Shown: positions 1-10,549 of the stretch, one piece after another
How positions within the stretch are numbered: the stretch's first letter is position 1
Layout of the letters: each line of letters starts with the position of its first letter
NCBI GenBank assembly: GCA_036936605.1
Contig: JAUPFV010000004.1
Span: 124,621,706 to 124,685,705, forward strand
Direction: 5' to 3'
Length of the DNA: 64,000 bases
Source: Limnanthes douglasii subsp. nivea
Taxonomy: Eukaryota; Streptophyta; Magnoliopsida; Brassicales; Limnanthaceae
Translations under genes and position numbers: made by a program
Notes under the pieces: model-generated
Seen by the model: only the letters and a program-made list of their open reading frames with translations
Databases searched by the model: none
Told to the model about the DNA's origin: nothing

Positions 1-1640
1 CTTTATCTTTACTTCTTCTCGACTTGATCAATGTAGCAATATTTTCTTCATATTATATTTCAAGTCAAATTAGTGCACATGCATTTTTATATCTACTTTT
101 TTGCGACCCAACCTTGAGGTATTGACTGTAAGATCAATAACCTTGAATCCAAACAGTTATACTATTCTCACAAGCTAAGAAATTGTATTTATTTCCTTTT
201 ATACTTAAATATTACAGACATAGCTATGTTTATTAAAAAAACTCAATCCAAACAACGAAAAACTAAGCTTTAAGGATTGTTCTTACATAAAGTTGAAAAA
301 ATTGGATGTCTAATCCAGTTGAAGCAACCTTTTCAGTATTTAAAGTGACTCATGAAGAAAACATCTGAAAATTTAGATAATGGTAAAGCTATATTCTTAA
401 AACACAAATTAATAATAAAAACTTATCAAGACTTTGAAAAGCCTACAAGTATAAAGTGAAGATTTTGATAATTTCCCTACATATCTTGTAAACAAAATAA
501 CAAGAAAATAAAAGTTACTCTAACAAGAAACAAAACAAGAAACATAGTGGAAATCCATTTGATTACATTTTTAAAAATCTGCAACATTAGACCATGATAA
601 TCTTAAAAGAAATGACAACATAGGTAAGAAAATATTATATTTATGCACACTATATAATTTATTTTTAGTTTATTTTATTTTTCATATGTTTTTTTTTTGG
701 TTTCATGGATCTTTTAATTTTGTCTTTAGAATGTCATAACCATGATTGCATAAGAAAATTACTAAATTTTGTGTATTTACTATTGTTTTTTATGATGATA
801 CTCTCAACATTTGTCGTGTATGTAAGCCCAACTTTTGATGACACGATATTCTCCATAACTCTCTCTTTTAGCATCCCATAGCCTATTTTAATTTTGTTTG
901 GATTTTTTATCTATCCAACCTCATTATAGATGATGAAGAAAATGAGTATTAAAGCAACAAAACAATGAGTGTTGATAAAGTTATCATATATTGTTAAATA
1001 ACACCAATCATAAGATTCAAACACGAGAGTTTAAAAATGAGTTATGTAACAATTAAGTCAACAACTTAGACGAGGTGTATATCATATAGATCTGAAGATA
1101 TAATATATTATAATTTTCTACTTCAAGAAAAATGTTAACTTTTTATTCATTTGTTGATAGAAAATAAAGTAACAAAGATAAACAAAAAAATGTAACATTA
1201 GATACTGCGTCATGACCATGTAACTACATAATAAGTAATTATTTGTCATCATTAAAGTTAAAATCATGAAACAATATTGTGATCATGTAGCAATATGCAT
1301 CCTACAAAATATAATCAAATGAAAATTATTAGTATCAAATAATACCTGTTCCATTTAGATTATAGGGTTAAGTACATAAATTTGTTATTTCAATACTTAT
1401 TATCATTAAATAAGTCAAACGGTAAGCCTTTAGGTAAAAATCTTATTTCGTTTGTGTTCTCACATATTTATAATCTCTAAGTTATCCATTTGTGGACAAT
1501 CAAGTATATGTATATGTAAGTGAGAAATACATATAAAGTCGACTTATAGTCTATCACTTGGAATCAAATACATACATGTTTCGATATTCTCATTTAAGTA
1601 ATAACAAGTGAAATATATAACATTTGATTGTTAAATGGTA
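1..1640. other. AT-rich intergenic DNA, nothing recognised
   Basis: I see no reading frame of useful length, no RNA gene and no transposon end in this stretch. It is AT-rich with short A and T runs. It may be decayed repeat DNA, but nothing in it can be tied to a family by eye. Confidence 0.6.
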
Positions 1641-2390
1641 CATACTTAGATGTTAGAAACTGTTGGCAAAATCATATATATATATATATATATATATATT
1701 TAGCTTAAACATGTAGTTGTCACTTTTTAAATTGAGAAATCTAGTTGTCAGTTTATATGTTTAGTTGTATGTGAATGCACTCGGTTTTAGACCGAGTATC
1801 GAGTTCTCACATACTAAAATATATATCTTTTAGTTGTTAAATGGTAAACAATTATTTTTTAGAAGCATCTGGACAAATCATATACCTATTAGCTTAAATT
1901 TTTAGCTCTCATATTATCTACTTGGACATTTAGCTATCATTTTTATATATTTAGCTCTTTATGTATGTATTCAGTTTTTTAACTCGAGTATTTTATTTTC
2001 ACTCGCTAAAATATATGTTATTAAGTTTTTAAAGTTAACTATTAGAAATTGTTGGTTGAATCGTATATTTATTAGCTTAAACATTTAGTTATGATGTCAT
2101 ATATATGGACGTCAGTTGTTAACTCTTATATATAGCTATTTGCGTATGCAGTTAGTTGTTAGACTTGTACACACAAATATATATAATATAAGTATACACA
2201 TTTAGATGTTAGAACTTGTTGGTCAAAATATATATCTATTAATTTAAACATTCAATGTTATATTATTTATTTAAAGACATGCTTGTCAACTTATATATTT
2301 AATTATTTGTGACGCATTCAGATTTTAGACCAAATATTTAACTCTTAATCACTTAAATTTGTGTTATTTAATATATATATATATATATAT
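1640..2390. repeat. Degenerate tandem repeat array, unit about 170-210 bp
   Basis: A motif of the form 'ttagatgttagaaactgttgg', then 'aaatcatata', then 'tagcttaaacatttagttgt' recurs with changes near 1650, 1862, 2042 and 2213. It recurs again inside the downstream duplication near 2523 and 3174. Short (AT)n runs interrupt it at about 1675-1700 and 2371-2392. Spacing is uneven, so this is an old, eroded minisatellite or satellite-like array. No coding content is seen. Confidence 0.6.
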
Positions 2391-2851
2391 ATTATAGCTT
2401 AAACATTTTGTTTCCCTTTTATATATTTGGACATTTAGTTTATATATTTAGTTATATATATATATAATTGTTAGAAAAGTATATATATATATATATATTA
2501 CTATTACACATATTTAGTTGTTAGAAATCATTGCTCATTTCATATATATATTATAGGCTTAAATATTTAGTTGTCATCATATGTATTTTAGCATTTAACT
2601 AACTCACTAAAATATATGTCATTATTTGTTAATAAATATGTAGTTGCTTAAACAATAAAATATGCAATAAAAATTAAATGTGATTTTTTTTTACAAACTA
2701 TGAGTTAAATTTATGTGTAAACTACAAAATACGAAATAAGGATTAAAATGAAATGTGAAAGTAAGAGTTAAGTGAAATATATGAAATAAATATTAAAAAT
2801 GAATAACAAATAAAAAATAAAATTTAAATGCGGTTTTGTGCGAACAAATGA

Positions 2852-2892
2852 TAAATGAATTATGAAATGAGACACATTTCATAATTCATTTA
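2852..2892. repeat. Perfect 18-bp inverted repeat (hairpin), copy 1
   Basis: The arms 2852-2869 and 2875-2892 are reverse complements, separated by a 5-nt loop AGACA. The arm contains 'AATGAATTATGAAATG'. The same structure occurs in the second duplicate at 3546-3590. It could extrude as a cruciform or fold in RNA. It has no flanking signature that would make it a known gene. Confidence 0.8.
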
Positions 2893-2994
2893 ATCTTTGT
2901 TTAGCAACTTGTTTTAACAAAACAAATTCAAAAAAATAAAAAAATAAAATATCATTCATGGATTTATTTAAATAAAATAAAACCAAAGATATGT

Positions 2995-3056
2995 ATATTA
3001 TATTATATTATATTATATTATATTATATTATATTATATTATATTATAGCTTAAGCA
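2995..3056. repeat. (TATTA)n pentanucleotide microsatellite
   Basis: About twelve perfect copies of TATTA lie exactly between the two ~600-bp duplicates. The repeat probably grew at the duplication junction, where both units carry an AT-rich 'attatag' edge. Confidence 0.95.
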
Positions 3057-3545
3057 TTTTGTTGTCATTTTATATATTTGGAAATTTTAGCTTATATATT
3101 TAGTTATATATATCTATATAGTTGTTAGAAAAGTGTATATATATAAAAATTAGACTATTACACATATTTAATGGTTAGAAATCATTGCTCAATATATATA
3201 TATATATATATATTATAGGTTTGAATATTTAGTTGTCGCCATATGTATTTTAGCATTTAACCGCCCGTTTATATAGGTATGTATTTTTATGCATTCTCAC
3301 TTACTAAAATATATGTCATTATTTGTTAATAAATATGTAGTTGTTAGAACAATAAAATATGCAATAAAAATTAAATGTGATTTTTTTTACAAACTATGAG
3401 TTAAATTTATGTGTAAACTGCAAAATGCGAAATAAGGATTAAAAATAAAATGTGAAAGTAAGAGTTAAGTAAAATATATGAAATAAATATTAAAAATGAA
3501 TAACAAATAAGAAATAAAATTTAAGTGTGTTTTTTGCGAACAAAT

Positions 3546-3590
3546 GTTAACTGAATTATGAAATGAGACACATTTCATAATTCATTTAAC
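3546..3590. repeat. Inverted repeat (hairpin), copy 2
   Basis: The arms 3546-3565 and 3571-3590 pair over 20 bp with one mismatch around the same AGACA loop as copy 1. The pairing has survived duplication and divergence of the flanking sequence, apart from that one change. Confidence 0.8.
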
Positions 3591-3689
3591 CTTTGTTTAG
3601 CAACTTGTTTTAACAAAACAAATTCAAAAAAATAAAAAAATAAAATATCATTCATGGATTTATTTAAATAAAATAAAATCAAAGGTATC

Positions 3690-4240
3690 CTTGAATATTT
3701 CTTCTGAATTACGGTTTGAAAGATACAGATTTTTCAAATTAAAGAAATATGATGTAAGAGTTGGTTGAGGTATACATATGTAATACCCAAGTAGTCAATT
3801 GCGTTTTGTCTTCTTTTTCTCTCGCTTTGTATTCTGTAGGTTAAAAACCCAAAAAAAGCAGTCAATTGCGTTTTTTTCTTTGTTGTATGTTCTACCGAAA
3901 GAAAACCCAAAACGACGCTGCCCCTACCTTCCTTCCTTTCTGTCTCTTTACATCTTCTGCCGAAAACCCTAGTAGTCAATTTCCTTTTTTCTTTCTATTT
4001 TTCTTTCCTTTTTTTCTCTCTGTTCTCCCCAGATTTTTTTGTTCTAATTCTTTTCAACTGGACCCTCTCTCAAAAAGTCACACACATAATAAAACACAGA
4101 TAATGAAAGCCCAGTTTTTCTTTCTAAAACGACAACCCTAAAACTCTTTCAAAACTTACCCTCAAGTACGTTAAATTTCTAGTTTCTTCAATTTCAATCC
4201 CAAGGTTATTAATATTATCATAATTTACCCGCGAAACAAC
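3690..4240 (+). other. Pyrimidine-rich stretch, possible 5' untranslated exon remnant
   Basis: From about 3795 to 4090 the + strand is unusually C/T-rich and contains 'cgaaaaccctagtag', which has the AAACCCTA telo-box type motif often seen in plant 5' leaders. A block related to 'agtcaattgcgttttt' appears three times (about 3793, 3858 and 3971). An open frame covers 3866-4141, but its protein is only Phe/Leu/Ser-rich and resembles no family. A GT donor-like site ('caagtacgtt') lies near 4164. This could be the promoter or leader of a host gene cut off by the nest downstream. That is inference; no coding exon follows. Confidence 0.3.
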
Positions 4241-4847
4241 TCCAGCCCTTTACTACAAATTTTCCCATGATCAGAAGGCATAGTGGTGCATGTAAAGGAA
4301 CCAACATTTTCCTGTGATGCCAAATAAAATGAAGTATTAAAATCATTGGATCGTAATCTAAACAATGAACGATTCTTATCGAAATCTCTCAAGACTACTG
4401 TCACTTATATGCATGCCTTTATATTGAAATAAAATGAAAGTTACGAACATAAACAATAGTCAATCTAGCCATAAAAATGTTAAAGGGAAATAAAACATAC
4501 AAAATTATAAATTATTAAGAACATTATGAGCATTCTTTTCCCAAAACGTTTATAGTGTCCGCATATTGTTATACCTACGAGAATGAATGAAAAACACGTT
4601 GAAACACAACGAAAACTTGTTAATCGGTGACGATTTTAAGAATAATGAAAGTGTAATAAGTGACATGAAATGCACTTGTCAGGTATCCATGAGTAACTTG
4701 TATTTGGTGGATATTAAAAAGTTAACTGAATATATATTGGTAACTCATCCTTAGTGCATCCCCATTAGCCTATGTGTTTCTTTTTTCCTACTTACTTTAT
4801 ATTATTTTGATTTTTAAAGCTTAAAATTTTAAACAATTTTTTATTTT
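4241..4847. other. AT-rich DNA left of the retrotransposon nest, nothing recognised
   Basis: I see no reading frame, repeat unit or RNA gene here. It is the left flank of the Host0 LTR. No clear target-site duplication of Host0 could be read at its right edge, as expected for a very old insertion. Confidence 0.5.
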
Positions 4848-5613
4848 TTATAAGACTGTATGTTGCTCGGACGTTATTATCCTTATTGGGAAATGTAAAT
4901 ATTCATGATAGGTTATATAATAAAGGTAAAAGTGTCGATTAAAGAGGTAAGGTAAAATGACAGTAACAAATGATTAAGTTATAACCAACAATTTAGTTTG
5001 AATAATGATCAAGGTAAAAGTATCATCTATATTATTACTATAAATAAGTAGGATGCTGAATGTTTAATAGATTAAAAAAGTTATAAGATGAAATATATAT
5101 TGTTCATTAGATTATACACGGTTAATAGTTTTAACATGTGATTATAGATAATACATGAGATTGAAATTATATAAATAAGATGGGAAAAAATATTTTGAAA
5201 AATAAATAGACGATGATAAAAGTAGAGAGAAAAATTGAGGTACAAAACGTCTTTAAGCAAAGGTAGATGGTGAAAACACTTAAAAGCTAATAATGATTTG
5301 ACACATAAATTAAATAAGAAAGTAGAAGGTTCAAGATGTAATTTTTAATTTACTTGTTTTCTCATGACGGTTCAAAGTTATATGTGTAATTGTTGTATTT
5401 GTTGTAATAGATGTCTGCCGTATGTCATAAGTTACATATGTCATCCATCCTTACTATTTAAGATCCTGGATTTCTGTAATTAGTAATGTAATCATCACGG
5501 ATAATGATCGACTAATTAATTAAATATATTAAACATATAATCTTTTCTAAATTACCGATCTTACAAGTCTTAATCCAATCGACATTAACTTGAAGAAGGT
5601 TTTTCCTTCGTCA
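4848..5613 (+). repeat. Host0 5' LTR
   Basis: It aligns with 58554-59256 through several blocks: 'acgttattatccttattggg' against 'acgtcataattcttattaga', then 'gaaatgtaaatattcatgat', 'aatgatcaaggtaaaa', and near the end 'taaacatataatctttt'. A decayed primer site follows at 5618. The start is set where the TGATAAGG-type end of related LTRs would fall. No target duplication is left. Confidence 0.7.
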
Positions 5614-5617
5614 TATT

Positions 5618-5636
5618 TGGCATCGTCTGTGGAAAA
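5618..5636 (+). promoter_or_regulatory. Host0 primer-binding site (decayed)
   Basis: 'tggcatcgtctgtggaaaa' matches the better kept E3 site 'tggcgccgtctgtggga' at 29750 with few changes. It sits 4 nt after the inferred LTR end, which is where minus-strand synthesis would be primed. Confidence 0.75.
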
Positions 5637-5639
5637 TCT

Positions 5640-7144
5640 TCAAAAAGATTGTTTGTTAACCAATGATGATGACTAGGTCAGGAGTTGATAGATTATCGCT
5701 CGGGAATCTCGTTCACGGGTCTTATACGTTGATTTCGAGTAGTGTTAACATTTTTTTGCCAGCTTGTGAGAACAACAAGTGAAATGAAGTCTAGTTACAA
5801 TATCGGGAACATATAATCTATTGTATCAAGTTTAAATTAATATTGTGCGAAGAGGTCCAATGAATATTATTTTTCAATCTATCGGTTATATCACTGCCAC
5901 AATAATAAGAAGCAATATGTGTGAGATATTTTCAACAGTTGCCGACGAGAATTGAAAGTAATATGTCAAATTATTATTTTCATACTTTAGGGATACAAAT
6001 GAACGAGTTACGGTTGGAATAATTTAATTCCAGTATGTTAAAAAATCAATGAGATGAGGAGAGTCTTAATTTTTGTAAGATTGTGAGTATAACTTTGTAG
6101 TTGATAATCGAGACAAATACTTTGAGGAGAATTTTGAATATAAATAAAAGAATATTAATAAAAATGAGTTAATTCATGAAAAAGAAAATGTTTCAAAAGA
6201 GCAAGAAGATGATAGTAAGGTTTAATTATCTTATAATGGAATGTCGTCTAAGGAGATTAGTGATAAAGGAAAAGTTAAAATGGTTGACAAAGGTCAAAAG
6301 ATAGTTAAAAGACCTAAGTATGATGATAAATTACCAAATAAGTTTGATATATATAGAATGGATAACTATAATGGTACGGAAGATGTTGGACATCATCTTG
6401 TGCAATTTTGTAATATTATATTGACGTTCAATCCATAAGATAATTTGCTTTGTCTAGATTTTTACATGACTTTCAAAAAAAGTATTTTAGTTTGGTTCAA
6501 CAACCTTCGTCGGGTTTAGTTGACAATTTTAAAGATTTTTCGAACTCGTTGAGGAGTTAGTTCATGTTTAATAAATTAAACATGAATATAATCATATTAT
6601 GATGTTTTTTAGATACTGAGTCTCTAAGAGATTATGTTCAATGGTTTGTTCAAGATATGAATATTATGATGGTTTGTTCAATGGTTAGTTCATGAATATA
6701 AAGATGAAGTAGCTTTGGTAGATTTCAAGATGTGGTTGTTGTTGGAAAGTAGGTTGTTATAGGATTTGATTAAGTATGAAATTAATTGTATAATATATAT
6801 TTTGATAAATACATAGATGTTTATTAAGGTGAAAAAGGTTATACAAGTAAAAGTATTCAATCAGAAATGTTTGATACTTTAGAAAAGAAAAATAAATGAA
6901 ACTTAATATATTTTAGACGTCAAATAACCAGTTAGCTAACATCTTTATTCTTATTATGATGATTCGAATATAAGGTTCGCTTCATTAAATCCATAAATTG
7001 CTACAGTTTACAGTAAGGTTCACTGTATTAAATGCATCAATTGCTACAGTTTACAATAAAACAAGGGATAAGCTAAACTACTGGGTACCAAAAGAAATGT
7101 TTGCACTGACTAATGAAAGAAGTAAAATATATTATTGTGTTTAT
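5640..7144 (+). pseudogene. gag: Host0 gag, 5' part (broken)
   Basis: This is the capsid region of the Tat-type Gag, which would assemble the virus-like particle. The clearest piece is 6241-6438, with the motif 'LPNKFDIYRMDNYNGTED' followed by HHLVQFCN. That matches the family's 'lP..f..p.l..YdGt.DP..H...f' block, and E3 has the equivalent 'LPKYFDISKLEKLDGTQD'. After it come 'LVWFNNL' and, at the extreme end, 'ERSKIYYCVY', which opens the zinc knuckle. Frames change several times and stops are frequent. The gene stops in mid-knuckle at 7144, where E1 is inserted, and resumes at 26859. The start codon cannot be fixed. Confidence 0.7.
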
Positions 7145-7350
7145 TGATATGGGAATTCCTTCTCAAATATAGTGGTAATATAATAACGGTGGATCGAGAA
7201 ATAAAATGGTTATAAGTCAAGTAAGTTTTGTATATCAGAATGTGATCATCCTTTTACATTGCCTTATTTATATTCTTCACCATACACTCTCTGTATAAGC
7301 TTATCATGCCATTATAAGGAATATACAATATCTATAAGGTATATAGCCTT
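7145..7350 (-). repeat. E1 3' LTR, internally deleted
   Basis: It matches the E1 5' LTR at both edges: 'gggaattccttctcaaat' at 7151 equals 26224, and 'cattataaggaatatacaat' near 7309 equals the block near 26816. About 400 bp present in the middle of the right copy are missing. The right edge is fixed only approximately by the start of RNase H coding sequence near 7350. Confidence 0.8.
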
Positions 7351-8060
7351 CTGGTCGATTATACCGTCTACAAACTCGTTTATAAACTTGGTGACTGTTT
7401 GCCCTTTAATCGTTGTACGAGGTTTGTACATAATCTCGTATTTTACAAGCTCTACTAACCACCTCGTGAGTATTAATGAGATATCCAATTTTTGTAGTAC
7501 ATTCTCAAGGGGGAATACAGGACAATGACATGACTCTGAAAATATAACTTTTTTTGTGCGGCTACCATTAGTCCTAAAGCCAATTTCTCTAGGTTCAAAT
7601 AACTTTTCTCAATATTGATCAAACTTTTACCGACATAATAAATTGGTATCCGGACCCCTTTCGACTTCCCTAATCAGCACGCTACTTACGATAAAATTAG
7701 AGATAAATAAGTATAGGTTAAGTGATTCACCTTGTATTGGAGGTGAAAGGATCTTGAGATATGTCATGTATTCTTTCAATGCTTAAAACGCCTCGTCCTA
7801 TTGTCAAGTCAAGCTAAATTTCTTAGCTACTTTAAGAACTTCAAATAAATGTCATCTATTATCCGATACTTTGAAGATAAATTGTTATAAAGCTGCTAAC
7901 CAACCCGTTAATTTATGAAACTCCTTAATATTACGTAGAAGCACCAAGGTTAATAATGCCTTTAGTTATACAAGGTCAGTTTTGGTACCATTCTTATTGA
8001 CGATGTATCCTAGGAACTTTCAATTGCAAACTCTGAATTGAGAATTTCAAGGGGGTCACC
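7350..8060 (-). pseudogene. E1 RNase H domain (broken)
   Basis: The - strand reads 'EKSYLNLEKLALGLMVAA' with 'YFQSHVIV' near 7600, then 'PRTTIKGQTVTKFINEF' near 7400. These match the RNase H end of Tat pol: E3 has 'KKRYLKLEKVSLALVTTA', 'YFQAHPIVV' and 'PRTTIKAQVLADFLVEF'. In a complete element this enzyme removes the RNA strand from the RNA-DNA hybrid. Here the frame is broken several times, and the sequence runs directly into the LTR with no second RNase H or integrase. Confidence 0.75.
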
Positions 8061-8760
8061 TTAAGGTTAATTTTTCGTAGAGGTCTCAAATATGTTAGAT
8101 AAGACTTCAATATGAAAATCCTCAGCCTTGTTCTTCATGATCATGTCGTCTATGTATGCCTCAATATTTTGTATCAACTGTCTTTTAAATATCTGATTGA
8201 TATGTCTTTGGTAGGCTGAACCTGCATTTTCAAACCAAAAGTATAACTTTATAACAATACAAACCTCTCTATGTCTGAAAAACAGTTTGCTCGTCATCAC
8301 GTGGGTGCATTCGAATCTGGTTGTATCCCGAGTAAGAGTCTATGAAGGATAAAAGTTTTTTATCTGAAGCATCATCTACTAATTGAACGATACTAGGTAA
8401 GGGAAAACGTTCTTCGAACATGTTTAGTTTAGGTCGGTAAAATCTACACACATTCGCAATTGTTTTTTTACTAGTCGGGTTTACTACCCAACTTGATTAC
8501 CTCCCTTCTCGAATGTGTCCAAGTTTTAACATCATGTCTACCTCTTTAACGATGACCTCAGACTTCTCAGAGGAAATTACCCTCCATTTTTTACGAACCG
8601 ACGTCATTCTTTTATTGATTGATAGCTCGCGATTGACGATGTTCGAGCTAACCAGAGACACTAACATCGGTCTAAGGGAAAAATCCAAGTTATTTTGTAA
8701 TAATATTACCAAATTACATTTGAAAATGAGATCGAATTGGTTCATGATCATAACCACTAG
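8060..8760 (-). pseudogene. E1 reverse transcriptase (broken)
   Basis: Three overlapping pieces on the - strand reconstruct an RT domain in order. 8497-8757 ends in 'SEKSEVIVKEVDMMLKLGHI', the N-terminal part. 8269-8451 has 'LVDDASDKKLLSFIDSYSGY' with NQIRMHP. 8067-8300 has 'NAGSAYQRHINQIF' and 'NIEAYIDDMI', so the catalytic Y-I-D-D is still present. Compare E3: 'LVDSTSDNRLLSFMDAYSGY', 'NVEAYIDDIL'. Frameshifts and a deletion near 8460-8500 separate the pieces. No functional product is possible. Confidence 0.85.
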
Positions 8761-9696
8761 TCTTTTTTCTAGTGTTTTATCAATTATAATGCCTGAAGGT
8801 TCTTCATATTGGTTTTCCCCTTATGGGTCGTCAACCTCAATGTAAAATTGACCGCTGTTATCCTGTTAGCAACCCCCAAGCTTGTTGATTACTATTGGTA
8901 CAACCTCGTAGGATCCATGTAGATTGCTAAACAATTTATAGCAAGTATCTGACTGCCTTTAAAGATTCTGACCAAGTTTCCAACACAGTATATTAAGCAT
9001 TGTTGAAAAGAGTAAGATGTTGCCTTACTTATGTGTAGCCAAGTCCTTCCTACAATTGTGTGATAGGAGTTGGGGCATCGATTATCATAAAATATATTCT
9101 CACGACCTTTTAGGTACTACCATAACCCACATTTTCTAAAATTTCTACTTCGATTACACATCTAGACAACTTTCCCTTGTAGTTAACCATCGGTCTGTCT
9201 GTCGGCTTATATGATGATACTTAATCATTTTTTTGTTACTAGCTTTGAAAGCAATGCTAGTCGAGCTTTCTTTGTCTACCAAAATGCGTGCAACCATGAC
9301 CGTGCCTATGTCTAAGTTGAATATCAAAGATTTTTAACGAGGGTTGACCACACTCCGCAAATCACCATCATTAATAGTCATGTCGAGTGTTGGTTTCCCA
9401 TAGTGGTGGTATGTGGACTCGTCCACTAGATAAACCTCTAAGTTTTTTTTGTGTGTTTTTTCCTAGAGTCTGGGCCTGACCCTGACACGTGTATTTGCTG
9501 GAGATAATGTGTAACCATTGTTGTTTTCCCTATCATATTTCCTCTTCTCTAGACCTTTGTATGTAGGCCTTTCATTATTCTTCTCTTCATGATGTTTCCC
9601 TTCTTTATGTTTGAAGAACTAGATGAGCTCACCATTGTTAATTAACCTTTGAATTTCTATCTGCAATCGCCAACAATTTTCAGTTGCATGACTGTG
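8760..9696 (-). pseudogene. E1 gag C-terminus and protease (broken)
   Basis: At the far right the - strand reads 'HSHATENCWRLQIEIQRLI', the second half of a Gag zinc knuckle. Its first half lies beyond E1a, at about 24645-24680. Near 9250-9300 comes 'VARILVDKESSTSIAF', the protease active-site region. The expected D-T-G is D-K-E, so the catalytic motif is destroyed. Between protease and RT there are stops in all frames. The gene context (gag, protease, RT) is standard for Ty3/gypsy. Confidence 0.75.
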
Positions 9697-10164
9697 TGTT
9701 AAGGGAAATACTCACAAATATATATACCAAATATATACCGTTATTAATTCAGAAAGAAAATATATGATTTATATAATACTAATCCTATATATAGAACTTA
9801 TCAAGAAATCTATCTTTTATTAATGATATAATTGCTTGTTTGAACGAGGAATGGTGGAGTTAATGTCTATTACGCTTCTACACGACCAGTTATGATGCAC
9901 AATTATTAATCGTAGTGAGACGTAAGGAGCGACAGTTATGACTAGTGTCGGTAAGGTGGTTAACATTTCAGTAAGTTCTTGAGCCATTTCCCGAAAGGTA
10001 AGCCTTAATCGTTTATAACGCTCAGTTTAGATTCCTTTAACCGATCTGGATGGTACAACTTTTGATCGGTTTGGATCCTCTTTTTCTGGTGTTGAAGATA
10101 ACCAACTTAAACGATGGGCCTTAATATCGTGGTTTTATCTTGCCTTGTGGTACTGTCCTTATCA
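9697..10164 (-). repeat. E1a 3' LTR
   Basis: It aligns along its whole length with 24121-24639, for example 'attaatgatataattgcttg', 'gagcgacagttatgact' and 'ggtgttgaagataacca'. It lacks two short internal duplications found in the other copy. On the - strand it begins TGATAAGG, the usual start of Tat LTRs. Confidence 0.9.
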
Positions 10165-10182
10165 GCCCCTTAGTCCTTTTAG
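10165..10182 (-). promoter_or_regulatory. E1a polypurine tract
   Basis: On the - strand the bases next to the LTR read 'aaaaggactaaggggc', a purine-rich tract directly before TGATAAGG. This is where plus-strand priming is expected. Confidence 0.65.
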
Positions 10183-10549
10183 ACACACACACCAATGGGA
10201 GGGGTTACCGAAAGGAATATCAAATCTAGATGCAAGATAGGTGCAGTAACCAAAGTGTCAAAAGTTCCAAAGATGGCGAAATGTATCCTTTGGGTCAAGT
10301 GTTTATGTCTAAGTCAATGTGATTGAGGGTCAGTGGTGGTGTGACATGCTTCATGAGTGGCGACACTCGTCATGTTAAATCTTTAACAAATATGGTTGAT
10401 TATATATGCAGGTGGCAGTGGTGCCTTGTTTCTCCCAATGTATAATCCTGTTGTTTTTCTATTTTGGAATACAACATTGCATTTTGTCCTAGATTCCCAC
10501 GAATGTGTCTAACTAAATAAAGAGAGGATCATTAACTTAGACTATAGTT

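Larger units (their letters stand above)
2391..3688. repeat. Tandem duplication of a ~600-bp AT-rich segment
   Basis: The segment from about 2391 to 2990 is repeated from about 3052 to 3688 in the same orientation. Both copies start with 'attatagctta', pass through 'gttagaaatcattgctca', 'gtcattatttgttaataaat' and a shared hairpin, and end in 'tcattcatggatttattt' followed by 'aaataaaat'. They differ by scattered substitutions and by the length of internal AT runs. The copies are joined by a pentanucleotide repeat at 2995-3056. No protein is encoded. Confidence 0.85.

Noticed and set aside
3866..4141. 91-residue open frame in the pyrimidine-rich island
   Set aside because: Composition is only Phe/Leu/Ser from T-rich DNA; no domain, no continuation and no clear start context. 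Kept only as a possible leader remnant.
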